From assembly GCA_018136815.1 (NCBI GenBank), contig CM030936.1:6260005-6324004 (forward strand): a stretch of DNA of 64,000 nt. The letters are read 5' to 3'. The stretch comes from Isochrysis galbana. Its lineage: Eukaryota > Haptophyta > Isochrysidales > Isochrysidaceae. The position numbers were made by a program, and so were the translations under genes. A model generated the notes under the pieces. That model saw only the letters and a program-made list of their open reading frames with translations. It ran no database searches and was not told the DNA's origin. Positions 1-11,147 of the stretch are shown piece by piece. Positions within the stretch are counted from its first letter, which is position 1. Every line of letters starts with the position of its first letter.

Positions 1-228
1 TGCATGCTACGCAGAGCCATAGTGGCAACCTGTTCGGTGCCAGTGCTCGCCACCCCGCGCGCTTGCGCGGGTGTGGTTTGGATGGGCTGGATGGGCTCTG
101 AGAGGGCTTTCTGACGAGCCGCCTCGGGCGGCATGGGGCGTCCCAGGTGGGGCGCGGTGGCGAGGGTCGCCTGGGGCTCGGGAGCGGTCGCGGCACGCTC
201 CATAGGTCAAACTATAACAATAGTTTTT
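1..228 (-). mobile_element. 5' end of a hairpin-led retroposon (copy A, cut by window edge)
   Basis: Reading leftwards on the minus strand, a hairpin (209-226, AAACTAT stem, loop TGTT, ATAGTTT) is followed by 5 nt and an ATG at 201-203. This opens a Pro/Ala-rich frame starting MERAATAPEPQ that runs off the window. The segment is almost identical to the 5' part of the copy ending at 28751, so it is a recent second copy of that element. The flank at 231-248 ends in ATA, as do the target-site duplications of the three complete copies, so its partner duplication is predicted left of the window. No function is known for the encoded protein; by position it would be an ORF1-like product. Confidence 0.75.
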
Positions 229-230
229 TT

Positions 231-856
231 TAACAAAACGTAATCAAATACAGACAAATGGCACTAGAGTCGCAAAGGGCAAAGAGCTAAGAAGAAGAAG
301 AACAAGCTCAACTATCAACTTCAAATCGAGACCGACAACATTAAACATTGGTCTTGACTCCATCCCCGACCACAGCCTCTTCCCTAACCACAGCGCCTTT
401 CTCTTTCTCCCTGATATGTGCCTTTCTTTGTTCTGGTTGCGCTTCGCTAATGCAAACGAGGCAATCTACATAGCCAATGGCTGTATAATAGCTTACAGCG
501 GCGCCCTGCGGGAGCTACTGCGCGAGCGCAGTTTCGCGCCCGGCCCCCCAACGTTATTGCTTGCGCGAGACCAAGAGCTAGCGCATTTTGAGCCCACGGA
601 TTAAATAATTTGGCGCTTGGCGACGTTGTGTACGCGTCTTTTAGGCCTCCTGCCAATATTCATAGAGTACGGCCACCCGCCCGCGGATACCATTTTGAAG
701 AGGCATGGGAGGCGGAAGACCACAGACCACAGCCACATACACGCGACTACCCAATTTGGTAAGAGGACAGCGACCATTATTGGTCACGCCCTCCGCTAAC
801 AGAGGATGGTTGTATGGCTGCCTTTAGCGTCGGTCCCGCGCCATCAAGTGTGGCAG
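231..856. other. No gene recognised
   Basis: The stretch contains the outer flank of the retroposon at 1-228 and then unannotated sequence up to the stop codon of the DHHC gene. Short frames here have no recognisable domain. Confidence 0.5.
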
Positions 857-3030
857 CTAAGAATTGGGCTGGACACGCCGGGGTGCAATGGCGACCAACT
901 TCAAAATTAAAGGAAGGATAGTTGTCACCTGTGACGAGCGTATGAGGAGGATTAGACATCGGCTGAACAGTCGGAACCGCATGATTTCTAGCGGAAGTGG
1001 CACAGGAGGCACATGCGAGACGAGGTCCCAGAGACTCACGTCTCGTGCGCGAATCGCTCACATCAACAGGGGCTCAGGGACGGCTATGTGGCGCAGGTGT
1101 GACAATGAGGCAAGCCAGTGCTTAGAACGAAGCGGTAGGGGTGGGAGGTTGAAGCGGCAGGGGTAGGAGGAATCGTCGCAAACGGGAGGGGGGGGGGGGG
1201 GTTCCGCGTCACATGAAGAGAGGATTGGCATAGAAGGGGGCTGAGCATGCATCGGTCGCTTGCTCACGCACCAAGGCTGCGCCAGCCATCGTCAGTATCG
1301 TCTTGAACCACTTCATGTTCCCTGAAAGGCCCTTGCCCGCGATGCAGCGGCCGAATACACCGCAGTGATGATCAAAGTCACGCACGCATCGCTGGCACGT
1401 CTAATGAGACATGGGCATATCGGGCAGGCCTAGGTGAGACTCAGCAACACAGTACTCGCAGAGCGTGGATGTTGCACCAAGACGGCGGTCCAACACCCGT
1501 CAGGAAGCTGAGCATGACAGTTGCAACAGCCCCACGCGATACTGGGGAGGCTGATGCGGGGTGCAGGTGGAGAAACAAGTCAACAGCTAGCACACCTGGC
1601 AGTGATGGCAGGTGCTCGACCCGCTGAACCTCGATTCGTGGGCTTCGGGCCTCCAGACGAGGCATCGGATGCAATAGGTTCGGTCATCGAGGCGCACGTT
1701 GCTCAGTCCCTCGAGGCTCTCCCCGTTCAGAAGGCGAGTGAGGACCTGCGAAGCCGTCCAGAAGCAGGCGAAAGGATAAGTTGACGCCCGTGGCATGGAG
1801 CGATGAGCCGAACCAAGGAACGCGGCAACCGCCGGCGACAAGCGTGCAAGAGGAATGGCCGATCCTCTCGAGCCCACCTCTCCGGGGATGGGGTAGCATG
1901 TTGCAGGCGAGCGTTTGACCACGCCAGGGTCCCCGAAGAGCAGACCCGCCAGAGCCACGAGGGCGATGAAAGCCTGAGGACATTTGCCAGCATGTGAAAA
2001 GTGAGAGGAAAGGTACGGATGCGCGGCCTCCCCCCAGTCTTCTTGATTGCATATCCCAGATGCCCGGGCCCCGGCTCCCATGTGTGCTTGCTGCACTTGT
2101 GCCCGGCAAGTCACAATATGGCATGGGAAGTGATTCAGTGTGCCGGCCGCACAGCAGATCAGGTAGAATGCAACGACAGGGCCCACCACCGCTGGGCCGT
2201 CCTCGTTGCGGTCTACCAGACACTGTCGCCCTCATCTTCCCGTCATGCCCCTCCCTCTTTCGAAACGCACATAGGATTGACAAGGGGGGAGAGGCTCTCT
2301 CCGTTGGCACACGTATGCTGTGGCGTGGTGTGACAGCATGGTCTGGTCACTGCAGCACAGATACGCGAAGGAGCGCACACCGCATGTCCCCTGCGGCAAA
2401 TAAAAGCTGCAGGGGCAAAGCTCCCCCTTGCTGCCGCACAGATAGGCTCGAGTGACGCCTTTCGGCAGTCTTAGCCCATTTTTCCACGGTCACTCCCTAC
2501 TTTCCCCCCCCCCCCCCCCCCTTCCCTTCACCCTTCCCAAAGTCGAGGTCTTTCGGCTTTGCATGGATGAGCTCACGAGGTACTAGCCAGGCGCCATGTG
2601 GCGTTGCTCCCAACCCCCTCCCTCCCTATATGCACACAGGGCGTGTCTGCACTGCCTGGCCTCTACACAATCCATGTGATGGGCGCTCCTCTTGCCACCC
2701 TGGTACGGCTCTCCAGTATCGCGAGCGCTCGTGTCAGCCCTATACTAACGCTTCCCCATGGCCATCACTCACCTCCACATAGATGAGCGCGAGGGGCGCC
2801 CACCACGCGCCCTGGGGTGGATCTCCGACAGCGACCCCGTGCGTGAGTCCGACGAAGAGAGAAATAAGAAGCAGCACGACTGTGACGCCGAGCGCGCTCT
2901 CGGAGAGCCTCTCAAAGTGGTGAGGGGTGGGTAGGGCCGGCAGAGATGAGATGGGCACGCTGCACGCCGCGTCCTCGCTCTCACGCAGCGCCGTGGCCTC
3001 GGTGCTCGGCGAGGCGGGCGAGGACGACAT
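857..3030 (-). CDS. DHHC-type protein S-acyltransferase, six proposed exons
   Basis: It encodes an integral membrane enzyme that would palmitoylate cysteines of target proteins. Proposed exons in coding order are 3030-2773, 2222 to about 2100, 1973-1878, 1745-1596, 1391-1272 and 928-857. Frames join in phase 0, although the 3' border of exon 2 is uncertain (two possible donors). Hydrophobic segments lie in exon 1 ([14 protein letters not shown]), exon 2 ([14 protein letters not shown]) and exon 3 ([19 protein letters not shown]). The cysteine-rich domain spans the exon 4/5 junction: [10 protein letters not shown], then STCHHCQ joined to [16 protein letters not shown]. The CxxC, CxxCxxCV and DHHC signatures are therefore intact. 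The last exon encodes one more hydrophobic stretch and a stop. The 342-nt intron before it is long for this gene and could hide another exon. ATG at 3028-3030 was preferred because the frame further upstream is low-complexity Pro/Leu. The family is clear, the specific paralogue is not. Confidence 0.87.
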
Positions 3031-3187
3031 CGCGAGAAGGAAGCGGAGAGAGACAGAGGGGGGGTGGAGAGAGAGGGGGAGAGCGGGGAGGGGTGGGGGG
3101 GGACCTGGGCCTCCCACAAGAAAGTAGAGAGTACTTGTTCACGAGAATAAAGTGGAAGGGGAAAGGAAGAAAGGAAAGGAGGTCGGC

Positions 3188-3367
3188 CCGTCAGAGTTTT
3201 ATTGTTGTGTTAGTATAACCTTAGTGCTGCGGGACCGTAGCCCTTCGACGGCAACGGAGCCGCTCCCCCGCGATGGGGGTGTGCGCGGTTGGCGCATGGC
3301 TCGTCCGGTGTATGTGGCTAGGAATGCTAGCTAACAAGATGTCACACGACGCTATAAGTTCTAACGT
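3188..3367 (+). repeat. Dispersed 180-bp repeat, copy 1
   Basis: It begins GTCAGAGTTTTATTG and ends TAAGTTCTAACGTC. It is nearly identical to 41937-42130, which has small indels. Both copies lie a few hundred bases beyond the start codon of a minus-strand gene (DHHC here, a membrane protein there) and in the same orientation. Possible explanations are a transposon remnant or a shared 5'-flank segment; no coding capacity is seen. Confidence 0.85.
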
Positions 3368-4094
3368 CGGCGGAGGGGTTGGGGGGGGGAGACGAGACGG
3401 AAAAAGAGAGACCAAAACAGGAGCAGGAGCAGGCGGAGCGTCCCATTTTTAGAGACTAGATATTTTGGTCACTACTTCAGATACGAAGATCGAATATGCC
3501 TGTGCCTGCGGGGAGGGCGAAGCATGCCTCCCCCTCTCTCCCTCCACAGAACGAAGTGGACGTGGGTAGAGGTGGGGACGGTAAAAATCGGGTTCTCAGG
3601 ATCGCTTTCTTCTGGCCAAAAAAATGCATGGATGGCCTCCATATGCTCTAACTAGAAGACCCTCCGAGTCTCAACTTCCAATTCTTTCGCGCGCGCGCGC
3701 GCCGACGTGAGAAAATTCCCTTTTTTTTGCCTGGCGGTGTCGACGGCCCACGTTACCACTTTAACGACCGCTCGGAAGCTGTTTTTGGTCGCTCGGCCGC
3801 AATTTTTTGCCTGGCTGGGCATCATTAGTTATGATGATAATGGTACACTAGATGGATACGTATGACTCGATCGTTTATCGATGTTTAATTGTACATAAGT
3901 GCCCCATGCTACACACGAACAACTCGGGCAACTGGACACAGCCGCACAAAAATGGGTGATGGGGAGGTCACACGGACAAAACAACGCAACCTTCGGCACC
4001 CTCCGCACCCCACAAGCATACCAGAGCGGGCTGTGCCCATAGCCACGGCGAACCGTTTCGCCGACGACCCGACATGCCGCTAGCTTCGTCTGAG
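3368..4094. other. Intergenic, nothing recognised
   Basis: The only structure noticed is a short alternating GC run near 3690-3704. Frames are short and have no recognisable domain. Confidence 0.4.
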
Positions 4095-4420
4095 GTATAG
4101 CCCCCGAAAGCTCCACCCATATATATAGCCTCGTGCATCGCGCGACGGAGCTCATCTTCGAATTCATAGAAGGGCTACTAGGGATAGATCTTAGGCCGGG
4201 CGCTGAGATAGCCCAACGTCTCTTTTGTTACCAGGTAGACAGACCGCACCCCTCCTCGGGATACCTAGGTATCCTGGCGTGGAGGTATATCCTAACGGAC
4301 TTTTACAACGTTCAATATGGCAACGCGGACGCCAGGCCCGCTAAGACAGTCTTAAGGGCGATTTCGGCGAGATACCACCTATTAGTGACGGCGAAGGTGC
4401 GAAGGCCCAGAGCTGGCCGT
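4095..4420 (+). mobile_element. LINE-like fragment, C-terminal RT region
   Basis: The plus-strand frame contains IFEFIEGLLGI, then LGILAWRYILTDFYNVQYGN and KTVLRAISAR. This aligns residue for residue in its key positions with the segment just after the zinc knuckle in the retroposon at 60304-60729 (IIAWRYIIGDFYKVEF, EKTLSRF). The same AWRYI..DFY core therefore occurs at both loci. The zinc-knuckle cysteines upstream are not recognisable. It is a truncated relic with no start of its own. Confidence 0.65.
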
Positions 4421-5128
4421 CACACGCCATGCCCATACCCATGGGCGGTAGCCGCCAGGCATGCTTACCCTGGGCCCAACCATAGCTTTTTTGTATGGGT
4501 TGCACTTGAAATATGAGACTTTGGGACCTTGAAGAACAAAATGACAGGGATTGAGGGGTGCCCGATATTGACAGTCCGTACAGGCCCCGGCACGTGTTGC
4601 GTCTACGTCACAACCCTCTTGCATGCCGCCCAACCCTTTTGATGGAGGCCTTGCTAGTACATGTGGGCTGAGCACTATGCTTGACTCAGGGCCCTAAAGC
4701 ATTAAGGGGCCAAAATACTGAGGGGGAGAACAATTATGCTAGGAATTGGCTAGGTACGGAGTAGCTGCTTTGGTGTCATCATGATCATGAAGAATCCCTC
4801 CTTGCTCCTTGCTCCTTGGATTTCTCTTGTCTCTTGGAGTTGGAGTTTAGGGTGCGATTTGCGATTTTGAAAAGTCGATTTTTCCCGTCCCCACCCTTAC
4901 TTCCCCTCGCCGTCGCCCTCGAAAAATACGAAACTCAAGGAGTTGAGCCCTCCTGCGCTCCTCTCAATGCCAAATGATCAACGAAACGAATAAAGAAAAA
5001 AGAAGGGGGGCTTAGCCCAATAATCCCCATTCTACAATGTTTTGTAAAGCATGCGTGCGAGACCTCTTGCTTCCGCGCCCCCCCACTCCCCGCCCCCCCT
5101 TCCCCCACGTGAGCCCTGCGCCGCCGCG
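4421..5128. other. Intergenic before RTF2
   Basis: The left part may be 3' sequence of the LINE fragment. From about 5070 the sequence becomes C-rich and pyrimidine-rich directly ahead of the RTF2 start codon, a pattern seen upstream of several genes in this window. No gene is seen. Confidence 0.4.
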
Positions 5129-6034
5129 ATGGGTCTGGACGGTGGCACGCTCGCCAGCCGCTCTGACCTGCTGCGGCGCGCCAGCTGGCGGCTCAGCGCG
5201 GCTGATGGTCGCCGTTCGTCGCGCGGAGGCCAGCTTGGAGCGCTCGAGGCGACAGCCGCGGCCTGCATTGAGAGCCGCTCGCGCGTGAGGGATGAGGCCG
5301 ACGGCTATTCCACCTGTGCGCTCAGCGGAGACCCGCTGCCACCCCATCCAGCTCCGGGAGAGGTGGTGGGCTGCGGACTGGGGCAGCTTTATCTGCGCGA
5401 CAACGTTGTGATGTTTCTCGCGAGGTCCGAGCGTTTCGACCCGGCGACGACGGACATTCGCGCACTAGAAGTGGCCTTTGGCCATTTGCGCTCACTGCGC
5501 GACATTTTCCCGCTCCAGCTCGAGCCCAACCCACGCCGGGCGGAGACGGTCTTTGACGTTGCTCCTGGCCAGAGTGTCGGCATCATTGGCGCTTGGCGAT
5601 GTCCAATCGATAAGCAAGTTGAGACCAATGGGCAGCATCCGTTTGGCGCGTTGAGGCCCTGCGGGCACGTCCTGCGCATGGCGGTGGCGGAGGAGCTGGC
5701 TAAGCGACAAGGTCATAAGCGTGCAGCCACTGAGGCTGCAGTGTCGGGCTTCAGCGCACATGGAGGCTCCACAAGCCAAGGCTCTCAGTATAAGGGCAGA
5801 GAGCGCGGGCCCTCCGGAACCAAAGTCCAGACCGATGGCATCTCCACTCTGTGCGCCTGCTCGTGGGAGTGTCCAGTGTGTGCGGCGCCGGTGGAGGTAC
5901 TAGTGAGGCTGCTCCCCCCAAGCGAGGACATTGCCACCTGCAGACGGGCGCTCCTAGCAGCGCATGCGATGAAGGCAGACAGAAAGCGTAAACGAGATGG
6001 CGATAGTAAGGCAAGAGGTGTTGAATCAAGATGA
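5129..6034 (+). CDS. RTF2: RTF2-family protein (replication termination factor 2)
   Basis: This is a 301-residue intronless protein. The N-terminus MGLDGGTLASRSDLL matches the family start (MG-DGG-...R-DL), and CALSGDPLPPH, VVGCGLGQLYLRDNVV and LRSLRDIFPLQLEPN follow in the family order. The RING-like half contains WRCPIDKQ (about residue 156), RPCGHVLRMAVAEEL (about 177) and CSWECPVC (about 243). The C-terminal tail is basic (KADRKRKRDGDSKAR). RTF2 proteins act at replication forks in the nucleus and are removed from stalled forks by the proteasome. ATG at 5129 was chosen because it begins exactly at the conserved MG-DGG; the frame is open further upstream but only low-complexity Pro-rich sequence precedes it. 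The RING half is interrupted by an extra Gly/Ser-rich segment between the two cysteine clusters. Confidence 0.92.
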   Translation: MGLDGGTLASRSDLLRRASWRLSAADGRRSSRGGQLGALEATAAACIESRSRVRDEADGYSTCALSGDPLPPHPAPGEVVGCGLGQLYLRDNVVMFLARSERFDPATTDIRALEVAFGHLRSLRDIFPLQLEPNPRRAETVFDVAPGQSVGIIGAWRCPIDKQVETNGQHPFGALRPCGHVLRMAVAEELAKRQGHKRAATEAAVSGFSAHGGSTSQGSQYKGRERGPSGTKVQTDGISTLCACSWECPVCAAPVEVLVRLLPPSEDIATCRRALLAAHAMKADRKRKRDGDSKARGVESR

Positions 6035-7026
6035 CGGGACTAGACGGCCCTCGTAGTGTCATTTGGTTGTCATTGGCACTCGTTATGGATAATGTAGGCC
6101 CACCGTGTGAAGGATGTCTGCTCTTGCTACAGCCCGCTTCGTACTTGCCCTGCAGGTGGGATACACTATTTTATGTGGCCCTGCATTTTGCCCTGTGGCC
6201 TCTCCCATTGCGGCGATTGCCTGATGAAAGCTCATGTGTCGCGGCAGATAAAGACGTAATGGCCGTGTGCGATTACCGCCTGGCTGACGTTCGTGGTTGC
6301 ATTCTTTCACCCTAGCGGGCATGGTGGCAACATGACAGTTGGCTGCTACCCCTCCGACCGGCAAGGTTGAGGGGCAAAGCTGCTTATGTACCAGAATGAG
6401 CGGGGGAGGCGAGAAAAAAAGACGATCCTCTAGTTGCAGGCCCTTCTTGCGCGCCATGCGCGCGCGCGCAATGCGGGCGGCTGGGCGCACGGGTTTGGGA
6501 GGTGGTTGGAGGGCAGCAAGTAAGGGCCAAGAGACCTGACTATACCATCACATAGGCCTACTACTACGACTACTCCTTGCTCCCCGCCCCCTCGCCACAA
6601 CGACGCAACACGCACACATGCGATCACACAATCGCCTCCACACCACTAGTGACGACTAGCGACATGTGCCCTGCCATTCAAGCACAAGCCATCATCGCAT
6701 CAACCAGCTTACATCCCTCGCATAGTCAGTGTCATGGTGAGCGTCAGAAAGGATGAGGACGACGACGAAAGTCGTAGTCAGCCCTCCTCTTCAGGCCCCG
6801 CTCGCTCTTGCACCACTGCCCTGCCAAATCTGTGACATACGTGGGGAGAGGATAAACTACGTGAGTGTGAGCGTGCCCTAGCGCGAACTGGTCACGTCTC
6901 GGGCCCACGGCTTCTGCGAGTATGGGCGGGCGCCCGTTTGCAGGAGCAATCAGGGAGCGACGCGCCAGCCCAGCTGCTACGATAGCGGGCCTCCCAACCA
7001 GCCAAGTCGGATTGCATTCCGTTCCC
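6035..7026. other. Convergent intergenic between RTF2 and RTF1
   Basis: This stretch lies between two genes that end towards each other. Only short frames are present and no domain was recognised. Confidence 0.4.
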
Positions 7027-8350
7027 TCACCTATCTCGAGCCATCTTCATCGGCCGGACGACTTCGTCCGAAGCGCCGGCGCCGCCGGAACGCGCAAGAA
7101 GCTTCTGCCGCGCCGTGAGTGATGCGTTTCCTGCCGCGGCTTGCTCTAGCGCGTTGCGCTTAACCTGCACACGAGTCGGCAGGTCCTCCACACATGAGCC
7201 CACCTTGCAAGGACAAGAGCGGCTCGAGCCTATGGACGAGCCGTGGCAGCGCAAACTTCCATAGCAGCACGCACTCGCTCTCTCGGTGCGGCTGGGCACG
7301 CCGGACCCGTGATGGAATACATAGTATGCACACGGAGCACGCCAAGGCAGGCTCGGCGCTCACCATCTGCTGCACTTCCTCCTCAGTGTACTGATAGCCC
7401 TCAGCGACAGCACGTCGGAGCTCCATAGCCTTTTTCTCGATGCGGTCAATGCTGAATGGCGAGCGGTCGACTGCCTGGAGAACTTGATCAAATGATAGGA
7501 GCTCGAGGGGCTCAAAGGGGCCGTTGGAGATGACAGACATGGGATAGACGCGCCTAGCCTCTCCAAAGTCAAGGCGGAGCCGCTTGGTGGTGCGGCGGAG
7601 GCCAAGCTGGTATGGCTCGCCGTCCTCGTCGATGCCGCAGATGAGCGCGGCCCGATAAAGCTGCGTCTCACCGACTTCGACTAGAACGCGCGTCATCGAC
7701 CCGAGCGCGAGACGCTCGAGGAACGGCTCGTGCGCCCAGCTCTCGAAGCACGAGCGCGGGATGCGGATGGCCTCGAGCAGCTTGGGCTCGATACCCCCCA
7801 GCCCCGCCGGCTGGTCCGAACCGCCGCCATCGTCGTCGCCGCCCCACTCCTCCTCCTCCTCCTCCTCCTCCTCCTCCTCCTCCTCCTCCTCCTCCTCCTC
7901 CTCCTCCTCCTCCTCCTCTCTCCTCCCTCGCGGCCTGCCCCTCCTCGCCCTCCTCGCTGATGTCCTCTCCTCCTGTTCCTCCTCCTCCTCCTCCTCGCTC
8001 GGCGCAAACTCTTCCTCATCTTCCTCGCCCTCTTCCTCGTCCTCCTCGTCCCTCGGCCGCTTGTGCCCCCTTCCCATACCCCTCCCCTTCGTCCTCCCCC
8101 TCCCCCGGCCTCGCCCCTTTCCCCTCCCTCCCTCTCCCTCTCCCTCTCTCTCCCTCCTCTCGCTCTCTCTCCTCTCCGCCTTGCTCATCCCTCGCTTGGC
8201 GCCCAACGCGGCCATCGCGGCCACCCGCGCGGCGGCAGCGCCACCCGTACGTCGGCCCGACGACGCACGAGAGCCGCTCGTGCGGCACCAGCCCACGTGG
8301 CCTTTGCCCTTGTCACATCGCGGGTCTCGCAGGCACTGCGCCGACGACAT
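7027..8350 (-). CDS. RTF1: RTF1, Paf1-complex subunit with Plus3 domain, two exons
   Basis: Exon 1 is 8350-7364 (329 codons) and exon 2 is 7203-7027 (58 codons plus stop), joined in phase 0. The N-terminal half is highly charged and carries a run of about 24 glutamates encoded by a pure GAG array (7847-7918). From about residue 190 a Plus3 domain is clear: LLEAIRIPRSCFESWAHEPF, ALGSMTRVLVEVG, YRAALICGIDEDGEPYQLGL, TTKRLRLDFG, RRVYPMSVISNGPFEPLE. After FDQVLQAV the frame continues through TEEEVQQM across the intron into LPTRVQVKRNALEQAA, matching the post-Plus3 helix of RTF1. RTF1 binds SPT5 and supports H2B ubiquitylation and elongation. At roughly 387 residues it is shorter than animal and yeast RTF1, mainly at the C-terminus. 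ATG 8350 was chosen because the sequence further upstream is (GA)n. Confidence 0.93.
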
Positions 8351-8507
8351 TGAGAGGGAGGGAGGGAGGGAAGAGGACAGAGGAGAGAAGGAGGGCTCAG
8401 GATCGTGGGAGGGAGAGAGAGAGAAAGGAGAAGCGGGAAAGAGATAAAAGAGACGGGAGGAGGGGGGCGAGAGAAAGAGAGAAGGGGGGAAGAGGGGGGG
8501 GGGGGGG

Positions 8508-8556
<49 letters not shown>

Positions 8557-9170
8557 AGAGAGCGCAGAGAGAGAGAGCACAGAGGGAGAGAGAGAGAGAG
8601 AGGGCGTGCACGCGCGCGAGAGAGAGAGGGAGAAAGAGAAAGAGAGATCAGAAGAGAGAGACTACAGGAAGAAGGGGAGAAGAGGAGGATGGAGGACAGC
8701 TTCTTCCTTCCGAAGATTTTGATGGCGCGGCGAGGAGTACTCCTGCTACAGAGTAAAAGTTAGAAGAAACTGAGGCTTCCACTCTCTCTCTCTCTCTCTC
8801 TCCCCGACGAAAGAACGCTAAGCCTCATATATCAGTTACTGTTTTAAATCCCTCAACCCACCCCCGACGAGGAGAAGACGAAGAAGGCCGGCGGCGCGGA
8901 CGGGGGGGGAGCGGGCGGCCTGATCTTCCTCTCTTTCCCTTTCTTCTCACTCTCTTTTCTCTCTCTTTCTTCTTTCCTCGTCTCTCTCTCCCTCTCTCTC
9001 TTTCTTGTATCGCTCTCCCCCACCCCGTCCTCCCTTCTCTCAGTCCTTCCTCCCTCCTCTCTCTCCCTCCCTCCTCTCTCTCCCTGCCGTCCTCACTCTC
9101 GCTCGGCACGCACAGCAAGTCACTTCCCTACCTCCCCTCCCCTCTCTCTCCCCCTCTCTCTCATTTCCCG
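8351..9170. repeat. Purine/pyrimidine microsatellite block between divergent genes
   Basis: GA-rich tracts occur at about 8351-8690, including a near-perfect (GA)n around 8514-8555. CT-rich tracts follow around 8930-9165. The block lies between the starts of RTF1 (-) and the gene at 9171 (+), so on each gene's coding strand the upstream side is pyrimidine-rich. Long frames across it are low-complexity artefacts. Confidence 0.8.
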
Positions 9171-10576
9171 ATGCTGCCTTCCTGCATTCCTCGGCGGCTG
9201 GTGTCGGCGCTCCTGGCGGCCGCGCTAAGTGGTCGACCAGCTTTCCCCTCTCTTGCCGCTCGCGAGCCGCCCGCCGATGGGGAGCGTGAGGAGAAGCAGC
9301 GACTCGAGCGCGCACTATACGCGGGGCCCGCCGTCGAAAGGCAGACGTACGCTCAGCAGGTGCGCCGCTGAGCTCTGTTTGGTTGCGGTGCAGCGACACG
9401 CCGCGAGCCGCGCCCCGAGCGACGGCAATGAGAGCCCCACGAGGCTGGACAGAAGGCTGCAATCTTGGCCGAGCGAGAGATTTGATGGCTGGTGCCACGA
9501 GGCCGCTCAGCATCTCGACTTTCGCACGTCGCCCCCACACGCATGCGAAACAACCCATGGGCGCTTCCGCCGGCCACAAGCAGCGTCAACTCGGTAGTCG
9601 CCCGTCTCGATGCTTGTACCCACCTTCCCGCCCATGCAGCTCGACGATGCAATCCTACTGAAGTCAATGCGTGGTGCATGGACGTTGCGCGAATACTCGG
9701 CAGATGGCAAGCTGGTCTCCACAGGGACGCTAATTTTCCGCGGGGCAGATTCATCTCCGGACAAGGGGCAGGTGTGTGTGGCGGATGGATGAGTATCTTG
9801 TGTGCCCGTCCGCAATGTGTCCCAGTCGTTTTTCTACGACGCCAGGAGGGCGGCTGAGATGACTAATTGCACTTGCAGGTCTCATACGAGGGTGAAGCCT
9901 CAAGAGGTCGAGGGCCATGGATCTTGAAGTCTGACGGCTTCGGCAGAAGGTACGCCTGTTCTTGCGACGTTGCGGTCAAGCTCACAACGCCACTGCACAA
10001 CTGGGCTTGAAACGATTTGTCAGTCCTTTCACACTCCAATGCTATCTGCACAGTCGCACTGGCACCATACACCGCACACAGCGCCGTGGTCAACTCAAAC
10101 GTTGCGCTTTACTTATCCCGCTCGTCTCTTGCAGCCCCGTTGGTAAGGGAGGGATCATTGAGATGAAGGCTCTGTGGAAGCTCAGGCGAGGATCGGAGGG
10201 TACGCTCGTCTACTCGGGACGCGCTGCAGTGACATCTTTTAGTGGTGACCGCCCAAACGCAGTCATCAAGGGCCCAATCGTCCAACTGGTGAGTTCTCTA
10301 TGCGCTCCGTGGTCGCAACGCTCGCACAAGCTTATGGATCGCATCTCCGGCCCTGACCTCTGCCTGCGCCTACTCCCTACCGGGATCCACACTCAGATCA
10401 ACGGAGGCAAGCCAAAAGGCGGGAGTGAGAAGAAGGTGGGTTCGTTCGAAGCCGAGTTGACGCGATTTCTCACTGCAGCGGAGGAAGAGGCCTCCGTCGA
10501 CTCTGCCGCTGCAGGTGGCGCGCCACAAGAGCTTCAAGTAGTCTGCGTGGCATCAACGTCCGTCCGCTGCAAGTAA
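9171..10576 (+). CDS. Conserved-looking secreted or plastid protein of unknown function, five exons
   Basis: Proposed exons are 9171-9359, 9640-9771, 9879-9949, 10135-10288 and 10397-10576, giving about 241 residues; all junctions keep frame with GT-AG borders. The N-terminus MLPSCIPRRLVSALLAAALS is a signal-peptide-like hydrophobic stretch. It is followed by GRPAFPSLA, reminiscent of the ASAF-type border of bipartite plastid presequences in secondary red algae (inference). The mature part is beta-rich in appearance: SMRGAWTLREYSADGKLVST, VSYEGEASRGRGPWILKSDG, IIEMKALWKLRR, TLVYSGRAAVTSF, AVIKGPIVQL. The pattern of paired strands around short turns would fit a small barrel such as a lipocalin or CIA30-like fold, but I do not recognise the family. 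The gene structure is well supported by frame continuity, the function is unknown. Confidence 0.7.
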
Positions 10577-11147
10577 GCAGCCATTTGGAGAATTTTTAGA
10601 GCGCACCACCACTGCGTCGTGCATGTCACAAAATCCAAACAGCATAAGTTGCGCTACGTTCGATAAATAAAGTTACGACTTAAAGTCTCTACTTCCAAAA
10701 AAGTGAAAGTGAATGCCCACTGTCCACTGTAGCGCAGTTCCGCGCGCGTAGAGAGCCCTTGCCCAAGGTATCTGTGTGTCCTTGTGTGTAGGTGCCATAC
10801 GTACACCTACACTATTAAGCTGGCATGCCCACATCAATGTGTGTAGTAGGAACGCATGGGCAGAGAGTGTTAAAACGTTTCATTCGAGTACCATTCCACT
10901 CGCAATGTAACGACAATCTAGTGCTTGAGATGGCTCCAACCGTCCGCGATCGCCAACGCACGCCATACGCAAAGTTCCACCTCTGCGGTGTAGCAGTGCA
11001 GTAGTCCCATTTCACACACTGCGATATCGACCTGATGTGGAGGATTCCAACAGTCCGACCGCAAATTGACGCGGTCGTAACACTCCACCTGCGGTGATGC
11101 ATGCTAAAATTCGGGACCACCTTGCGTGAAAAAAATCAGATCGGCGG
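10577..11147. other. Convergent intergenic, nothing recognised
   Basis: This stretch lies between the stop codons of the genes at 9171-10576 and 11148-12836. AATAAA-like sequence near 10664 could serve polyadenylation of the upstream gene. No coding signal is seen. Confidence 0.4.

Noticed and set aside
7960-8763. Long plus-strand frames antisense to RTF1
   Set aside because: Arg/Glu/Ser low-complexity shadow of the GAG array and the GA microsatellite.
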